In this document: positions 8,548 through 16,370 of the stretch, piece by piece | How positions within the stretch are numbered: position 1 is the stretch's first letter | Layout of the letters: each line of letters starts with the position of its first letter | NCBI GenBank assembly: GCA_019241285.1 | Contig: JAFAXD010000214.1 | Span: 1 to 36,990, forward strand | Direction: 5' to 3' | Length of the DNA: 36,990 nt | Source: Xanthobacteraceae bacterium | GTDB taxonomy: Bacteria > Pseudomonadota > Alphaproteobacteria > Rhizobiales > Xanthobacteraceae | Notes under the pieces: model-generated | What the model saw: only the letters and a program-made list of their open reading frames with translations | Database searches by the model: none | Told to the model about the DNA's origin: nothing | Translations under genes and position numbers: made by a program

Positions 8548-9707
8548 CAGTGCACGCCTCGCGTCGCCATTACGGCGCGCATGCGCGATGCTGCCTGATC
8601 GGGATCGCGCAGCAGGCCAGCGGCGTCAGCGAGGCGAAACAGTTCGGCCAGATGCACGGTCGAGCGTGCACTCTCCTGGCCGCCAACCATGGTGAAGTGA
8701 TCCTGTAGCCCGTTCAGATAGGCCATGAACACGACGCCCGTTTTGTAGAAGCGTGTCGGCGCCCGAAAGATGTGGCGCGACAGCGGCACGGTCGGCCGCA
8801 GCAGATCGTGGAACGTTGCCGTTTCACCGCGCGTGAGCGCACCCAGCGCTGCCGCGGCCGCCGGTGCAATCGCATCGAAAATGCCGAGCAGTGCGTCGGA
8901 GTAGCCCTGGGCATCTCCGGCGATCAGTTCGGCATAGTTGAAGTCATCGCCGGTATACATTCGCACGCCCTGCGGCAGCTTGCGGCGCATGGCGATCTCG
9001 CGCTCCTTGTCGAGCAGCGAGATCTTCACGCCATCGATCTTGGCAGCGTTATCGGTGATGACATCGACCGCGACCGCCATTGCGTCGCCGAGATCAGCAT
9101 GTCCCCAATACCCGGCGAGCGCCGGGTCGAACATGTCGCCCAGCCAGTGAATGATCACCGGCTCCTTTACGTTCCCGAGGATGCGGCCATAGACCTTGGC
9201 GTAATCGTCTGGCGAGCGTGCCGCTTTTGCAAGCGCGCGACTGGCCATCAGGATGATGCGTCCGCCGAGCTTCTCGACGGCCGCGCACTGCTCCTCGTAG
9301 GCGCGGATGACATCGTCAACTGTCACATCCGGCGTCGGCTCGAGATGATCGGTCCCGGCGCCGGACGCGATCACCGCGCCGGGCACTTCCCGGGCCGCAT
9401 CGAGGCTGCTGCGGATCAACTCGAGCGACGTTCCCCAGTCGAGTCCCATGCCGCGCTGTGCCGTGTCCATCGCCTCGGCGACGCCAAGACCGAGCGACCA
9501 CAGATATTTCCGAAACGCGATGGTGCGGTCCCAGTCGATTGCCGGGGTGAGCCAGGGGTCGTTGTCGGCGAGCGGGTCGGGAACAACATGCGCCGCCGCA
9601 TAGGCAATCCGAGAGAATGGCGGGCTTGCCGCCGGAAAGCTCACCGGTGGACGCGTGGTGTACGAGGCAAGACGGCCATCGGCGGTCGGAAGATTGAGCG
9701 TCGGCAT
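8547..9707 (-). CDS. DUF993 family protein, DapA-like TIM barrel
   Basis: A 386-residue protein I recognise as DUF993, a family grouped with dihydrodipicolinate synthase-like aldolases. Landmarks are the N-terminal MPTLNLPTADG, the central KEPVIIHWLGDMFDPALAGYWG, and IDGVKISLLDKE, where the Lys could be the Schiff-base residue, followed by VRMYTGDDFNY. The ATG at 9707 was chosen because the longer frame (to 9812) overlaps the upstream dehydrogenase gene by more than 100 bases; with 9707 the gap is 2 bases. The stop overlaps the next ATG by one base. DUF993, a Gfo/Idh dehydrogenase and a TIM-barrel isomerase occurring together suggests an aldolase or hydratase step on a keto-sugar; this is inference. 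Confidence 0.88.
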   Translation of the reverse strand: MPTLNLPTADGRLASYTTRPPVSFPAASPPFSRIAYAAAHVVPDPLADNDPWLTPAIDWDRTIAFRKYLWSLGLGVAEAMDTAQRGMGLDWGTSLELIRSSLDAAREVPGAVIASGAGTDHLEPTPDVTVDDVIRAYEEQCAAVEKLGGRIILMASRALAKAARSPDDYAKVYGRILGNVKEPVIIHWLGDMFDPALAGYWGHADLGDAMAVAVDVITDNAAKIDGVKISLLDKEREIAMRRKLPQGVRMYTGDDFNYAELIAGDAQGYSDALLGIFDAIAPAAAAALGALTRGETATFHDLLRPTVPLSRHIFRAPTRFYKTGVVFMAYLNGLQDHFTMVGGQESARSTVHLAELFRLADAAGLLRDPDQAASRMRAVMATRGVH

Positions 9708-9709
9708 GG

Positions 9710-10861
9710 TCACACCGTCAGCTTTGGGATGTCCACCCAGCGCCGCTCTTTCCAGCTTTGCAGCCCGGCTTCCGCGAGTTGCACGCCTTTGGCGCCTTCG
9801 AGCAAGGTCCATTTGAACGGCGCATCTTCATAGAGGTGGCGGATGAACAGTTCCCACTCGGTCTTGAAGCCATTGTCGTAGGTGTCGAGCCCCGGCACTT
9901 CCGACCAGGTCTCAAAGAAGTTGATCGGCTGCGGCACGTCCGGGTTCCACACCGGTCGTGGCGTGTTCACGCGTGCCTGGCTCCAACACTTCTGCAGTCC
10001 CGCGACGGCAGATCCGTGGGTGCCGTCCACGTGGAACGTCACCAGGTCGTCGCGCCGCACCCGCGTGCACCAGGAGCTATTGATGTGCGCGATCACACCG
10101 CCGGCGAGCTCGAAGGTGGCATAGGCGGCATCGTCAGCATCGGCGGCGTAGGGATGGCCGTCCTCGTCAACGCGCTTGGGGATGTGGATCGCGCCGAGGC
10201 ATGAGACGCTTTTGACCTCGCCGAACAGATTGTCGAGCACGTAGCGCCAGTGGCACAGCATATCGAGAATGATGCCGCCGCCGTCCTGCTTGCGGTAATT
10301 CCAGGAGGGACGATTGGCCGGTTGCCAGTCGCCCTCGAACACCCAGTAGCCAAACTCGCCGCGCACCGCGAACAGCCGGCCGAAGAAGCCGGACTCGATC
10401 AGCATACGGAGCTTCAGCAGCCCGGGTAGAAACAGCTTGTCCTGCACGACGCCATGCTTGATCCCCGCGCGCTTGGCAATGCGGACCAGATCCAGCGCGT
10501 CATCGAGATTATCGGCGACCGGTTTTTCGCAATAGATATGCTTGCCGGCTGCCATGGCCTTGCGCAGCAACTCGGCGCGCAGCTGCGTGGTCGCGGCATC
10601 AAAGAACAGCCTGTCATGCGGGTTCTTCAAGGCCGCGTCGAGATCGGTGGTCCAGCGTGTGATCCCATGCGACTTGGCGAGTCCTTCGACTTTCTCGGCA
10701 TTGCGTCCGACCAGGATCGGATCGGGCATGACGCGGTCGCCGTTGTTGAGCGCGACCCCGCCCTGCGCCCGGATGGCGATAATGGACCGGATGAGGTGCT
10801 GATTCATTCCCATCCGGCCGGTGACGCCATTCATGATGATACCGAGACGATGTTGCGCCAT
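9710..10861 (-). CDS. Gfo/Idh/MocA family NAD(P)-dependent oxidoreductase
   Basis: A 383-residue dehydrogenase of the glucose-fructose oxidoreductase/inositol dehydrogenase/MocA family, which oxidises hydroxyl groups of sugars, inositols and glycosides with NAD(P). It shows an N-terminal nucleotide-binding region (LGIIMNGVTGRMG), the catalytic EKP motif at 112-114 (IYCEKPVADN) and the substrate-side GGGIILDMLCHWRYVLDNLFG segment with the family Asp and His. AAGGAAG lies before the ATG. It follows the ABC ATPase by 21 bases and is immediately upstream of DUF993. Likely the first oxidative step on the imported compound. Confidence 0.92.
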   Translation of the reverse strand: MAQHRLGIIMNGVTGRMGMNQHLIRSIIAIRAQGGVALNNGDRVMPDPILVGRNAEKVEGLAKSHGITRWTTDLDAALKNPHDRLFFDAATTQLRAELLRKAMAAGKHIYCEKPVADNLDDALDLVRIAKRAGIKHGVVQDKLFLPGLLKLRMLIESGFFGRLFAVRGEFGYWVFEGDWQPANRPSWNYRKQDGGGIILDMLCHWRYVLDNLFGEVKSVSCLGAIHIPKRVDEDGHPYAADADDAAYATFELAGGVIAHINSSWCTRVRRDDLVTFHVDGTHGSAVAGLQKCWSQARVNTPRPVWNPDVPQPINFFETWSEVPGLDTYDNGFKTEWELFIRHLYEDAPFKWTLLEGAKGVQLAEAGLQSWKERRWVDIPKLTV

Positions 10862-10882
10862 CTGTTGCTTCCTTGTGAGGTT

Positions 10883-11653
10883 CTATTCCATACCGAGCAG
10901 GTGGTAGATGCGCCGGGTATAGTCGCCAAACAATTCGCTTGTCTTCATGTCGAGGGTGCGCGGGTGCGGCAGCTCGACGCGAAAGTTGTCCGCCATGCGC
11001 GCCGGCCCCGCGGTGAGTACGATCACGCGTGTCCCGAGAAAGACCGCCTCGGTAATACCGTGGGTGACGAACACGATCGTCTTGCGCGCCTCCTGCCAGA
11101 TGCGCAGCAACTCGAGATTCATCTTCTCGCGCGTCATGGCATCCAGCGCACCGAATGGCTCGTCCATCAGGATCAGCTTGGGATCATGGATCAGCGCCCG
11201 CGCGATGGCCGCACGCTGCTGCATCCCGCCGGATAGTTCGTACGGATACTTCAGCTCGGCACCGGACAGTCCGACCAAGGCCAACAGATGCCGCGCGCGC
11301 TCGCGGCTGGCGGCGAGCGGGAGCCCCAGGATTTCGGCGGGCAGCAGCACATTGTCGAGGATGCGACGCCATTTCAGTAGCAGGGGTTGCTGGAACACCA
11401 TGCCGATATCGCGCGCCGGATCGAACGGCTGCTTTGCGGATCCAATGCGCACTGTGCCGGACTCGTAGGAGTGCAAGCCGGCGAGGATCTTCAACAACGT
11501 CGTCTTGCCGCAGCCGGACGGCCCAACCAACGCGACCAGCTCACCGCCTTCGACGTCGAAGGTTGCCTCCGAGACCGCGAGAAATTCCACGCCGCGCGTG
11601 CGGTAGACCTTGCGTACGCCCGCAAGATGGATGAACGGCTCGGCCATGCTCAT
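10883..11653 (-). CDS. ABC transporter ATP-binding protein, nitrate/sulfonate/taurine (SsuB/TauB) type
   Basis: A 256-residue ATPase that powers the import system formed with the permease at 11650 and, by inference, the binding protein at 14347. Walker A GPSGCGKT (44-51), signature LSGGMQQR (140-147) and Walker B ILMDEPFGALD (161-171) are intact; the DEPFGALD form is typical of the SsuB/TauB branch. The start at 11653 makes an ATGA overlap with the permease stop. The reading frame stays open upstream to 12616, but that part lies antisense-frame over the permease and is spurious. Confidence 0.93.
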   Translation of the reverse strand: MSMAEPFIHLAGVRKVYRTRGVEFLAVSEATFDVEGGELVALVGPSGCGKTTLLKILAGLHSYESGTVRIGSAKQPFDPARDIGMVFQQPLLLKWRRILDNVLLPAEILGLPLAASRERARHLLALVGLSGAELKYPYELSGGMQQRAAIARALIHDPKLILMDEPFGALDAMTREKMNLELLRIWQEARKTIVFVTHGITEAVFLGTRVIVLTAGPARMADNFRVELPHPRTLDMKTSELFGDYTRRIYHLLGME

Positions 11654-12453
11654 TGCAGCCGGGCGTCGCGTACGACGAGAAGGCGTTCGAGCCCCAGCAC
11701 CAGCAGATAGAGCACGCTGCCGATCAGGGTGATCAGGATCACCGCCATGAACATGGCCGCGGTGTCGAGCGTGACCTGGACCTGCAGCATCAGGTAGCCG
11801 AGGCCGCGGTCGGAGCCGAGGAACTCGCCGACGATCGCGCCGGCGACCGCAAGGATCGCCGCGACCTTCATGCCGGAAAAGATATAGGGCAGGGCGCCGG
11901 GAAACTGGATCTTTGTGAACAGCTGCCAGCGCGAGCCGCGCAACGTACGCACCAAATCGAGCAGTTCCGGTTCGACCTCGCGCAAGCCACGCGCTGTCGT
12001 GAGCACGATCGGAAAGAAGCAGATGGCAAAAGCCATCATGATATTTGGACCGATGCCGTACTTGAACCAGACGATGATCAGTGGGCCGAGGGCTACCTTG
12101 GGGATCATGTTGAGGCTGACCAGGAGCGGCATCGTCGCCATCTCGAGCCAGCGCGACCATGAGAATACGAGCGCCAGCGCAATTCCGATCACCACGGCCA
12201 GCACATAGCCACCGAAGATCTCGACGCTGGTGACCGCGATATTTTCCGCCCAGCGGTAATTCGGGACAAGCAGTGCGTGCAGCGTCTCGTAGGGCGACGG
12301 CATGACGAACTTCGGTACCTGTCCAATCTTGACGAACAGGTACCAGGCAAGCACCAGCAACAAGTGAATGATGACAGCGAACGAGTAACGCTGCAGCGCG
12401 TCCCGGTTGGCGGCGGCGGGCGGCATTCCGGTTGTCTCGCCTGCGGGTTTCAT
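11650..12453 (-). CDS. ABC transporter permease, SsuC/TauC type
   Basis: A 267-residue inner-membrane permease with about six transmembrane segments and the cytoplasmic EAA loop (EPELLDLVRTLRGSRWQLFTKIQFPGALPYIFSG), typical of binding-protein-dependent transporters for taurine, sulfonates, nitrate, thiamine precursors and related small molecules. The start ATGA-overlaps the aldolase gene's stop and its own stop ATGA-overlaps the ATPase start, so all three are translated together. Only one permease gene is present, so it is expected to act as a homodimer. Confidence 0.93.
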   Translation of the reverse strand: MKPAGETTGMPPAAANRDALQRYSFAVIIHLLLVLAWYLFVKIGQVPKFVMPSPYETLHALLVPNYRWAENIAVTSVEIFGGYVLAVVIGIALALVFSWSRWLEMATMPLLVSLNMIPKVALGPLIIVWFKYGIGPNIMMAFAICFFPIVLTTARGLREVEPELLDLVRTLRGSRWQLFTKIQFPGALPYIFSGMKVAAILAVAGAIVGEFLGSDRGLGYLMLQVQVTLDTAAMFMAVILITLIGSVLYLLVLGLERLLVVRDARLQ

Positions 12454-13511
12454 GCGAGCCAGCGCTCCCGATTCTGCCGCACGAACGCATCATCAGCGAG
12501 ATGCGGATAGGCGGCATAGACGCGGTCGATTGCTTCCTTCTGGCCCGGGCCGAGCCCCTCGTTCGGGTCGAGGCACCAGGTGCCGGCGAGCAATCCCTGC
12601 CGGCGCAGGATTTCATGACAGCCGGCGATCACGCCATGGAAATTATTGGCCGCATCGAACACCGCCGCGTTGACATCGGTCACTTGCGCCTCGAGCTCGA
12701 GCAGATCCTGCGGGATGTTACCAGCCGCAATGGCAGCATGAATCCGCTCCAGCATCTCGACAGCGCGTTTGACCCAGACGCTCCAGTGTCCGAGCAGTCC
12801 GCCCTTGATCCGGAGCGTGTGCATCGCGCCCTTTGCCTCGATCCGAAACGGCAGCAGAAGGTCGAGGACGATGTGGTCGTCGTTGCCGGTGTAGAGCGTC
12901 ACCCGATCGACGGCATCGGCCTCGGCCACACCGCGCACCACGTCTAGCGTCCGGTACCGATTGAAGGGTGCGATCTTGATCGCGACCACGTTCTCGATCG
13001 CCGCAAACCGGCGCCAGAACGACACTGGCAGCACAATGCCGCCGACGGCCGGCTGCAGGTAGAAACCGACCAGCGGGATTTCCTCGGCGATCGCCTGGGC
13101 ATGCGCGATAAGGTCATCCTCGGACGCGCCCTGGAATGCCGCGAGTGAGAGCAGGCCTGCATGATACCCCAGGCCGCGTGCGACTTGGGCCTCTTTGCGG
13201 GCCTGATCGGTGCGGCCGGACAGGCCGGCAATCATGACGAGGGGGCGCTCCGTCCAGTCCGTCGCCGCGCCCATCGCCAGCTCCAGGACCGGCGCGTAGA
13301 GGCCGACGTCGCGGATGGCGAACTGCGTGGTGTGGACGCCGACTGCCAGCCCGCCCGCGCCCGCATCGACGTAGTAGCGGCTGAGCCCACGCTGACGCAC
13401 CAGGTCGAGCTTGCGGTTTGCGTCGAGCGCGAGCGGGTGCGCCGGGATCGCGACACCGCGCCGCAGCGCGTCGAGCACGGGGAGGGGCCAGTCGGTCCAG
13501 CGCAGGGTCAT
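12450..13511 (-). CDS. dihydrodipicolinate synthase/N-acetylneuraminate lyase family aldolase (first gene of operon)
   Basis: A 353-residue TIM-barrel lyase of the DapA family; members catalyse Schiff-base aldol cleavage or dehydration of keto acids and sugar acids. Lys179 in VVAIKIAPFNR is the likely Schiff-base lysine and Tyr151 in VGFYLQPAVGG the partner tyrosine. True DapA is unlikely: the active-site loop differs and the context is catabolic. It is the first gene of the eight-gene operon; a perfect palindrome (13523-13538) lies 11 bases before its start codon and a perfect TTGACA -35 box further upstream. A C-terminal extension of about 60 residues goes beyond the usual 290-300. Confidence 0.87.
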   Translation of the reverse strand: MTLRWTDWPLPVLDALRRGVAIPAHPLALDANRKLDLVRQRGLSRYYVDAGAGGLAVGVHTTQFAIRDVGLYAPVLELAMGAATDWTERPLVMIAGLSGRTDQARKEAQVARGLGYHAGLLSLAAFQGASEDDLIAHAQAIAEEIPLVGFYLQPAVGGIVLPVSFWRRFAAIENVVAIKIAPFNRYRTLDVVRGVAEADAVDRVTLYTGNDDHIVLDLLLPFRIEAKGAMHTLRIKGGLLGHWSVWVKRAVEMLERIHAAIAAGNIPQDLLELEAQVTDVNAAVFDAANNFHGVIAGCHEILRRQGLLAGTWCLDPNEGLGPGQKEAIDRVYAAYPHLADDAFVRQNRERWLA

Positions 13512-13522
13512 ACGGCACTCAA

Positions 13523-13538
13523 GTAACCGAGTGGTTAC
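13523..13538. promoter_or_regulatory. TetR operator 1 (aldolase operon)
   Basis: GTAACC-GAGT-GGTTAC is a perfect 6+6 palindrome in the 51 bases between tetR and the aldolase start. Two close variants occur in the other two promoter regions of the locus and the half-site spacing is identical, so it is the presumed binding site of the TetR-family protein encoded next to it. It sits about where the -10 box and start point of the operon promoter should be, consistent with repression. Confidence 0.7.
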
Positions 13539-13566
13539 ATGGTGCCCAATATTCGGGCGCTGTCAA
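13539..13566 (-). promoter_or_regulatory. candidate promoter of the eight-gene catabolic operon
   Basis: On the minus strand a perfect TTGACA (13566 to 13561) overlaps the tetR stop codon. No clean -10 box is seen at 16-18 bases; the expected position reads ACCATGTA next to operator 1. This would make the operon independently transcribed although tetR lies upstream in the same direction. Confidence 0.4.
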
Positions 13567-14201
13567 TCTGCCTTCAAGGCATGCAGGATCATATCGACGT
13601 TGTGGCGCCTGCGGCGGCGATTGGCAGTGGGGGTGCTAAGGTCGCGGCCGAAGATGGCAGAGAGTGTCCAGTTGTTGGAGAGATAGAAATAGCCGACCGC
13701 GGCGATGGTGATGTAGACATCCACAGGATCGAGGCCGGGCCGGAATATACCTTTTGCGACTCCACGCTGGAGGATGTCGCCGATCAGTTTGACGAATGGG
13801 CTGTGCAACTCCCGGACCTTGCGCGAGCGCGACAAATGCCGGGCTCGGTGCAAGTTCTCGCTGTTGAACAGGCTGATCATCTCCGGGTGCTGGCGTGAAT
13901 AGTCGAAATTGAATTCGACGAGGCGTTTGATCGCCACCTCGGGCGCCAGGTGGTCGAGGTTCAGGGTGCGTTCGGTCCCGCGCAGGTCTTCGTAAACCCG
14001 CTCCAGAGCAGCGAGATAAAGGCCCTCCTTGTTGCCGAAGTAATGATAGATCATGCGTTTGTTGGCGCCGGCGCGCCGCGCAATGGTGTTGACACGCCCG
14101 CCGAACAATCCCTTCGCCGCAAATTCCTCCTGCGCCGCCATCAGGATGGCTTCCCGCGTGCGGTCCGGGTCGCGCCGGTTGCCGCGTTTGTTCTTGGCCA
14201 T
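13563..14201 (-). CDS. TetR/AcrR family transcriptional regulator of the catabolic locus
   Basis: A 212-residue repressor-type regulator. The N-terminal helix-turn-helix domain is clear (TREAILMAAQEEFAAKGLFG, then VNTIARRAGANKRMIYHYFGNKEGLYLAALE, residues about 15-65); the recognition helix is around ANKRMIYHYF. The C-terminal ligand-binding domain begins near residue 75 and resembles the NicS/RutR-like type by impression. An in-frame start at 14261 would add 20 residues that do not look like the family; 14201 is preferred, but the ribosome site is weak. It lies divergent from the substrate-binding protein gene with a palindromic site in between, the usual arrangement for an autoregulated repressor. 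Confidence 0.9.
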   Translation of the reverse strand: MAKNKRGNRRDPDRTREAILMAAQEEFAAKGLFGGRVNTIARRAGANKRMIYHYFGNKEGLYLAALERVYEDLRGTERTLNLDHLAPEVAIKRLVEFNFDYSRQHPEMISLFNSENLHRARHLSRSRKVRELHSPFVKLIGDILQRGVAKGIFRPGLDPVDVYITIAAVGYFYLSNNWTLSAIFGRDLSTPTANRRRRRHNVDMILHALKAD

Positions 14202-14237
14202 GTTGCTCTGGATCGTCGAAGTGTTGGAGCGCGCAGA

Positions 14238-14266
14238 TTGACAGTGTTCGGGGCCGCTCATATCGT
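14238..14266 (+). promoter_or_regulatory. candidate promoter of the substrate-binding protein gene
   Basis: TTGACA (14238-14243), a 17-base spacer and TATCGT (14261-14266) form a good sigma-70 promoter. The start point would fall near 14273, inside operator 2 (14270-14287), so bound repressor would block initiation. Confidence 0.55.
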
Positions 14267-14269
14267 CGC

Positions 14270-14287
14270 GGTAACCAGGCAGTTACC
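14270..14287. promoter_or_regulatory. TetR operator 2 (tetR / binding-protein intergenic region)
   Basis: GGTAACcaggcaGTTACC is an 18-base palindrome with six perfectly paired outer bases and the same centre spacing as operators 1 and 3 (GTAACC-N4-AGTTAC in their frame, one mismatch). Its place between the divergent tetR and binding-protein genes fits autoregulation plus control of uptake. Confidence 0.7.
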
Positions 14288-14346
14288 ACGAAAATTCGCT
14301 GCCCGTCGAGCAATCGCGTGCTGCGCAAAGATTGGGAGGTTCACGG

Positions 14347-15354
14347 ATGAAGACAGCTGGCAAGCTCGTCATCGCAGCGGCCGCGCTCGCCTTTGCGGCC
14401 CCGGCTTCGGCCGAGAAAATCACATTCACGCTCAACTGGGTGGCTGGCGGGGACCATGCCCCGTACTTCTATGCGCAGAAAATGGGCTGGTACAAAGACG
14501 CAGGCCTGGACGTCGATTTCGAGACCGGGCGTGGCTCTGCTGCCTCCGCTCAGAAGGTCGGCGCCGGAGCGTCCCAGCTCGGACTGTCCGACATGGCAGG
14601 CGTATTGCTGTTTCGCGGCAAGGGCCTCGATCTCGTCGGCCTGATGAATATTTACGCCAACTCGCCGCAGGGCATGTATTGGCTCAAGAGTTCCGGCATC
14701 ACCGGGCTCAAGGATTTCCCGGGCAAGAAGATCGGCAATCCGGCGGGTGATGGTGCCCGCACCATGTGGCCGGCGCTCGCCAAGAAGGCCGGGATTGATC
14801 CCAACTCGGTCACTTGGGTCAACATCGACGCAAACGCGAAGCTCGGCGCACTTAAGGCGCACACCATCGATGTCACCACGTCATTCTTCAACCTGCACCA
14901 CGTGTTTGCGCGCGAGCTTGGCGACGACATGGGGTTCCTGGCCTGGAAGGACGCTGGTGTGAATCCATATGGCAATTCGATCATCGCCAACGGCGCCTGG
15001 CTCGCGGCCAACCGCGATAAGGCTGACAAATTCGTGAAGGTCACGCAGAAAGCCTTTGCTGAATGCGCCAAGACGCCTGAGCCGTGCATCCAGGCGCTGG
15101 TCGATGCAAATGGTGCGTTGCTCTTTAAGAACGAGCTCGAGAACTGGCACCTCGTCACCATCCTGATGAGCGACGACACCTCGCGCAATGTCGCGTTGGG
15201 CTGGCATGACGACGCTCGCATGGCAGATGACTACAAACTGGTCGACGAGTATCTGCACATGGAAAAGCCGTACGATGTGAAGACGGCTTACACCAACGAA
15301 TTCCTCGACAAGAACGTGAAGATGCCGCCGATCCACCCACCGAAGCTTTACTGA
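14347..15354 (+). CDS. ABC transporter substrate-binding protein, NMT1/SsuA/THI5-like
   Basis: A 335-residue periplasmic binding protein with a Sec signal peptide (MKTAGKLVIAAAALAFAAPASA) and the NMT1-like opening KITFTLNWVAGGDHAPYFYAQKMGWYKDAGLDVDF. This family captures thiamine precursors, riboflavin, sulfonates, nitrate and other small molecules. GGGAGG (14334-14339) sits 7 bases before the ATG, which excludes the upstream in-frame TTG. It is the only binding protein near the SsuB/SsuC-like permease and ATPase in the opposite operon and shares their operator type, so it very likely serves them. It ends 5 bases from the convergent GNAT gene. The ligand cannot be read from the sequence. Confidence 0.92.
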   Translation: MKTAGKLVIAAAALAFAAPASAEKITFTLNWVAGGDHAPYFYAQKMGWYKDAGLDVDFETGRGSAASAQKVGAGASQLGLSDMAGVLLFRGKGLDLVGLMNIYANSPQGMYWLKSSGITGLKDFPGKKIGNPAGDGARTMWPALAKKAGIDPNSVTWVNIDANAKLGALKAHTIDVTTSFFNLHHVFARELGDDMGFLAWKDAGVNPYGNSIIANGAWLAANRDKADKFVKVTQKAFAECAKTPEPCIQALVDANGALLFKNELENWHLVTILMSDDTSRNVALGWHDDARMADDYKLVDEYLHMEKPYDVKTAYTNEFLDKNVKMPPIHPPKLY

Positions 15355-15359
15355 AGAAG

Positions 15360-16220
15360 CTAACCAAACTCCGGGCCAACGACCGCGAAGGTCCGCACCC
15401 CGTCGTCGAAGGCGCTCCCTCTCGCGTAGACCATGCGGGTGAGGGGGCGCGTGAACGCAAAGCCCTGCGCTTCAATAAAGCGGCGCGTCTCGGCTTTGCT
15501 GTCCGCGAGATCGATGAAGATCGGCCCGGTGATGGTTGCGAACGCCTGCGTGAGTAGAGCGTGAGCCGCTGCGACCTCCTCCGCAACAAGCGGACCAAGT
15601 TGCGTTGCAATACGGCCCTCGCGGCCAAGCAAGAACCCAACGAGCCGGTCCCCACGGAGCGCGACCAAGGTGGCGGGTGGCATGCGCCCGCGCAAGTGCG
15701 CCAGCAAACGGTTCCGCTCGGAGCCAAACGTGGCGGCGTCGTAGGCGCAGATCTCGTGCCAGATGGCATCCGTGATCAGTCGCACGTCGATGCCGCCGCG
15801 GCCGGATGCAAGGTCGTGTGTGGTTGAGAGGGCGGGACGTGCGTAGCGCGCGAAGCCCCAGGTGTCGGCAAATCCGAGGCCGCGGTAAACCTCGCGGCCC
15901 GCCGGCGTCGCGTCCAGGATCGGGACCAGACCCGCGCCGCGCAACCTATCGACGGCGTCGCCCAGGAGGTTTGAGGCGAGGCCGCGACGCCGCCATGCGG
16001 CCGTCACCAGCACCATGCTGATCCAGCCAAAGCCGACATAGGGCAGGGTGGCGGCGGTGGCGACGACGTTTCCTGTGTCCGTGCGAACCGCCTGCACGCG
16101 CCCCAGTTCGAGAAACATGCGCCAGTCGCGCTCGGTCTGGTTCCAACCGACTTCGGTCACCAGCGCCTGTGCGTAATTCAGTTCTTCAGGATGTAACGGT
16201 CCGTGTTGTAGGGTGGGCAT
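15360..16220 (-). CDS. GNAT family N-acetyltransferase (two-domain)
   Basis: A 286-residue acyltransferase. The N-terminal GNAT domain has the acetyl-CoA loop AWRRRGLASNLL (residues about 75-86) and GREVYRGLGFADTW; the C-terminal half (about 145-280) looks like a second, degenerate GNAT domain of the kind often attached (GDRLVGFLLGREG, FIEAQGFAFTRPLTRM). GAGAAG lies before the ATG. Odd: the first five codons (MPTLQ) are the end of a terminal inverted repeat of the 158-base element at 16204-16361, so the start of this gene seems to be donated by the repeat. Its substrate is unknown; location inside the TetR locus may or may not be functional. Confidence 0.88.
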   Translation of the reverse strand: MPTLQHGPLHPEELNYAQALVTEVGWNQTERDWRMFLELGRVQAVRTDTGNVVATAATLPYVGFGWISMVLVTAAWRRRGLASNLLGDAVDRLRGAGLVPILDATPAGREVYRGLGFADTWGFARYARPALSTTHDLASGRGGIDVRLITDAIWHEICAYDAATFGSERNRLLAHLRGRMPPATLVALRGDRLVGFLLGREGRIATQLGPLVAEEVAAAHALLTQAFATITGPIFIDLADSKAETRRFIEAQGFAFTRPLTRMVYARGSAFDDGVRTFAVVGPEFG

Positions 16221-16361
16221 CGCGACTTCTCACTAGTTCAACACGGCCCGTCTTTTGGCGCGATGCCCACGCTGTCCATGCGTGCGACAGCGTGGGCACG
16301 GCGCTTGCGAGATTTGCGCAAGTTGAGAGTCAGTCGATTGCGCCGTGCCCACCCTACAACA
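16204..16361. repeat. 158-base palindromic element with 16-base perfect terminal inverted repeats (REP/MITE-like)
   Basis: TGTTGTAGGGTGGGCA at 16204-16219 is repeated as its exact inverse at 16346-16361. Inside lies a perfect 13-base-pair hairpin with a 9-base loop (arms 16264-16276 and 16286-16298), and a 13-base segment at 16292-16304 recurs inverted at 16340-16352. The GTAGGGTGGGCA core is one I associate with dispersed extragenic repeats in rhizobial genomes (memory only). The element fills the space between the GNAT start codon and the epimerase stop codon. No second copy is in the window and no target-site duplication is obvious. Confidence 0.75.
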
Positions 16362-16370
16362 TCGCTGCTG

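Noticed and set aside
7159-8598. A 479-codon open frame on the plus strand
   Set aside because: It is antisense to the FAD oxidoreductase and TIM-barrel genes, which have clear family motifs; its own product has none. Long antisense frames are normal in GC-rich DNA.
11654-12616. Upstream in-frame extension of the SsuB-like ATPase
   Set aside because: It covers the permease gene in another frame, and the ATGA overlap start at 11653 gives the complete ATPase.
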